Source: Straminergon stramineum
Taxonomy: Eukaryota; Streptophyta; Bryopsida; Hypnales; Calliergonaceae
Reading direction: 5' to 3'
Assembly (NCBI GenBank): GCA_963920665.1
Contig: OY987268.1
Span: 23,252,501-23,316,500, forward strand
Length of the DNA: 64,000 nt
The notes below the pieces were generated by a model. It was not told the DNA's origin and did no database searches. It saw nothing but the letters and a program-made list of their open reading frames with translations. A program made the position numbers and the translations under genes. Shown here piece by piece: positions 63,901 through 64,000 of the stretch (its first letter is position 1; every line of letters begins with the position of its first letter).

Positions 63901-64000
63901 TTCCTGAAAAAATAACCTGTAAAATTCATTTCTGAATGCAAATTTTACAATTTAAAAAAAATTAAAGGTCTATATTGTTTCATTTGCCTTCTAGAACAAT
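60935..64000. other. AT-rich intergenic DNA, no gene
   Basis: Nothing recognisable as coding on either strand. Near 63790-63870 a GACATGGAAAGATTTGATTC block with ATTCCATTTGGATTTG is an inverted relative of the motif near 53430 and 54490, so part of this end belongs to a dispersed repeat. Confidence 0.55.

Noticed and set aside
1..64000. CRISPR array, operon or prokaryotic gene cluster
   Set aside because: The window is eukaryotic, with spliced genes, plant transposons and no short regularly spaced repeats.

Overview
This is nuclear DNA of a land plant. The evidence is an intact plant-type gene with 15 coding exons and GT/AG introns, and plant-type DNA transposons: Mutator-like, DD39D mariner-like, CACTA-type miniature elements and pogo-like. 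The degenerate transposases read most like families I know from mosses and liverworts, so a bryophyte or other non-seed plant is my best guess, but this is inference. No CRISPR array, operon, rRNA or tRNA gene was seen.

Layout. 1-4.1 kb: no recognisable gene, two small tandem duplications. 4.1-9.3 kb: a decayed Mutator-like transposase with an intron-like gap and a C-terminal SWIM finger, plus two ~255-bp miniature elements of one family, one of which sits inside the pseudogene with a perfect 9-bp target duplication. 9.3-12.9 kb: low-complexity DNA, a (TC)28 tract and a broken CACTA-type end. 12.9-14.2 kb: a pogo-like DDE transposase relic. 14.2-22.8 kb: no gene; a GC-richer, possibly LTR-derived block at 17-19.6 kb with a 62-bp tandem repeat. 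22.8-27.3 kb: a nest of elements (hAT-like relic on the minus strand, two CACTA-type hairpin elements, a 951-bp inverted-repeat element and a 1,765-bp mariner-like element that meet at one TA). 27.3-34.3 kb: a GC-richer gene island holding the only complete gene, NADP-dependent isocitrate dehydrogenase, on the minus strand. 34.3-43.2 kb: AT-rich repeats and a third CACTA-type element. 43.2-50.3 kb: a foldback element, a GC-rich promoter-like block and a truncated, multiply disrupted NOT1-like (CCR4-NOT scaffold) gene on the plus strand. 50.3-64 kb: AT-rich intergenic DNA with degenerate repeats, one more miniature element and an 800-bp inverted-repeat element.

The isocitrate dehydrogenase gene encodes 419 residues with every expected catalytic residue; each of the 14 introns splices in phase. 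It should make cytosolic (possibly also peroxisomal) NADPH and 2-oxoglutarate. Its first intron carries three decaying copies of the end of exon 1, the most unusual structure I found. Nothing else in the window looks functional, and the genes do not form a pathway together. I found no convincing undescribed multi-gene system; the value lies in nested transposon history, the exon-1 relic array and the NOT1-like remnant.
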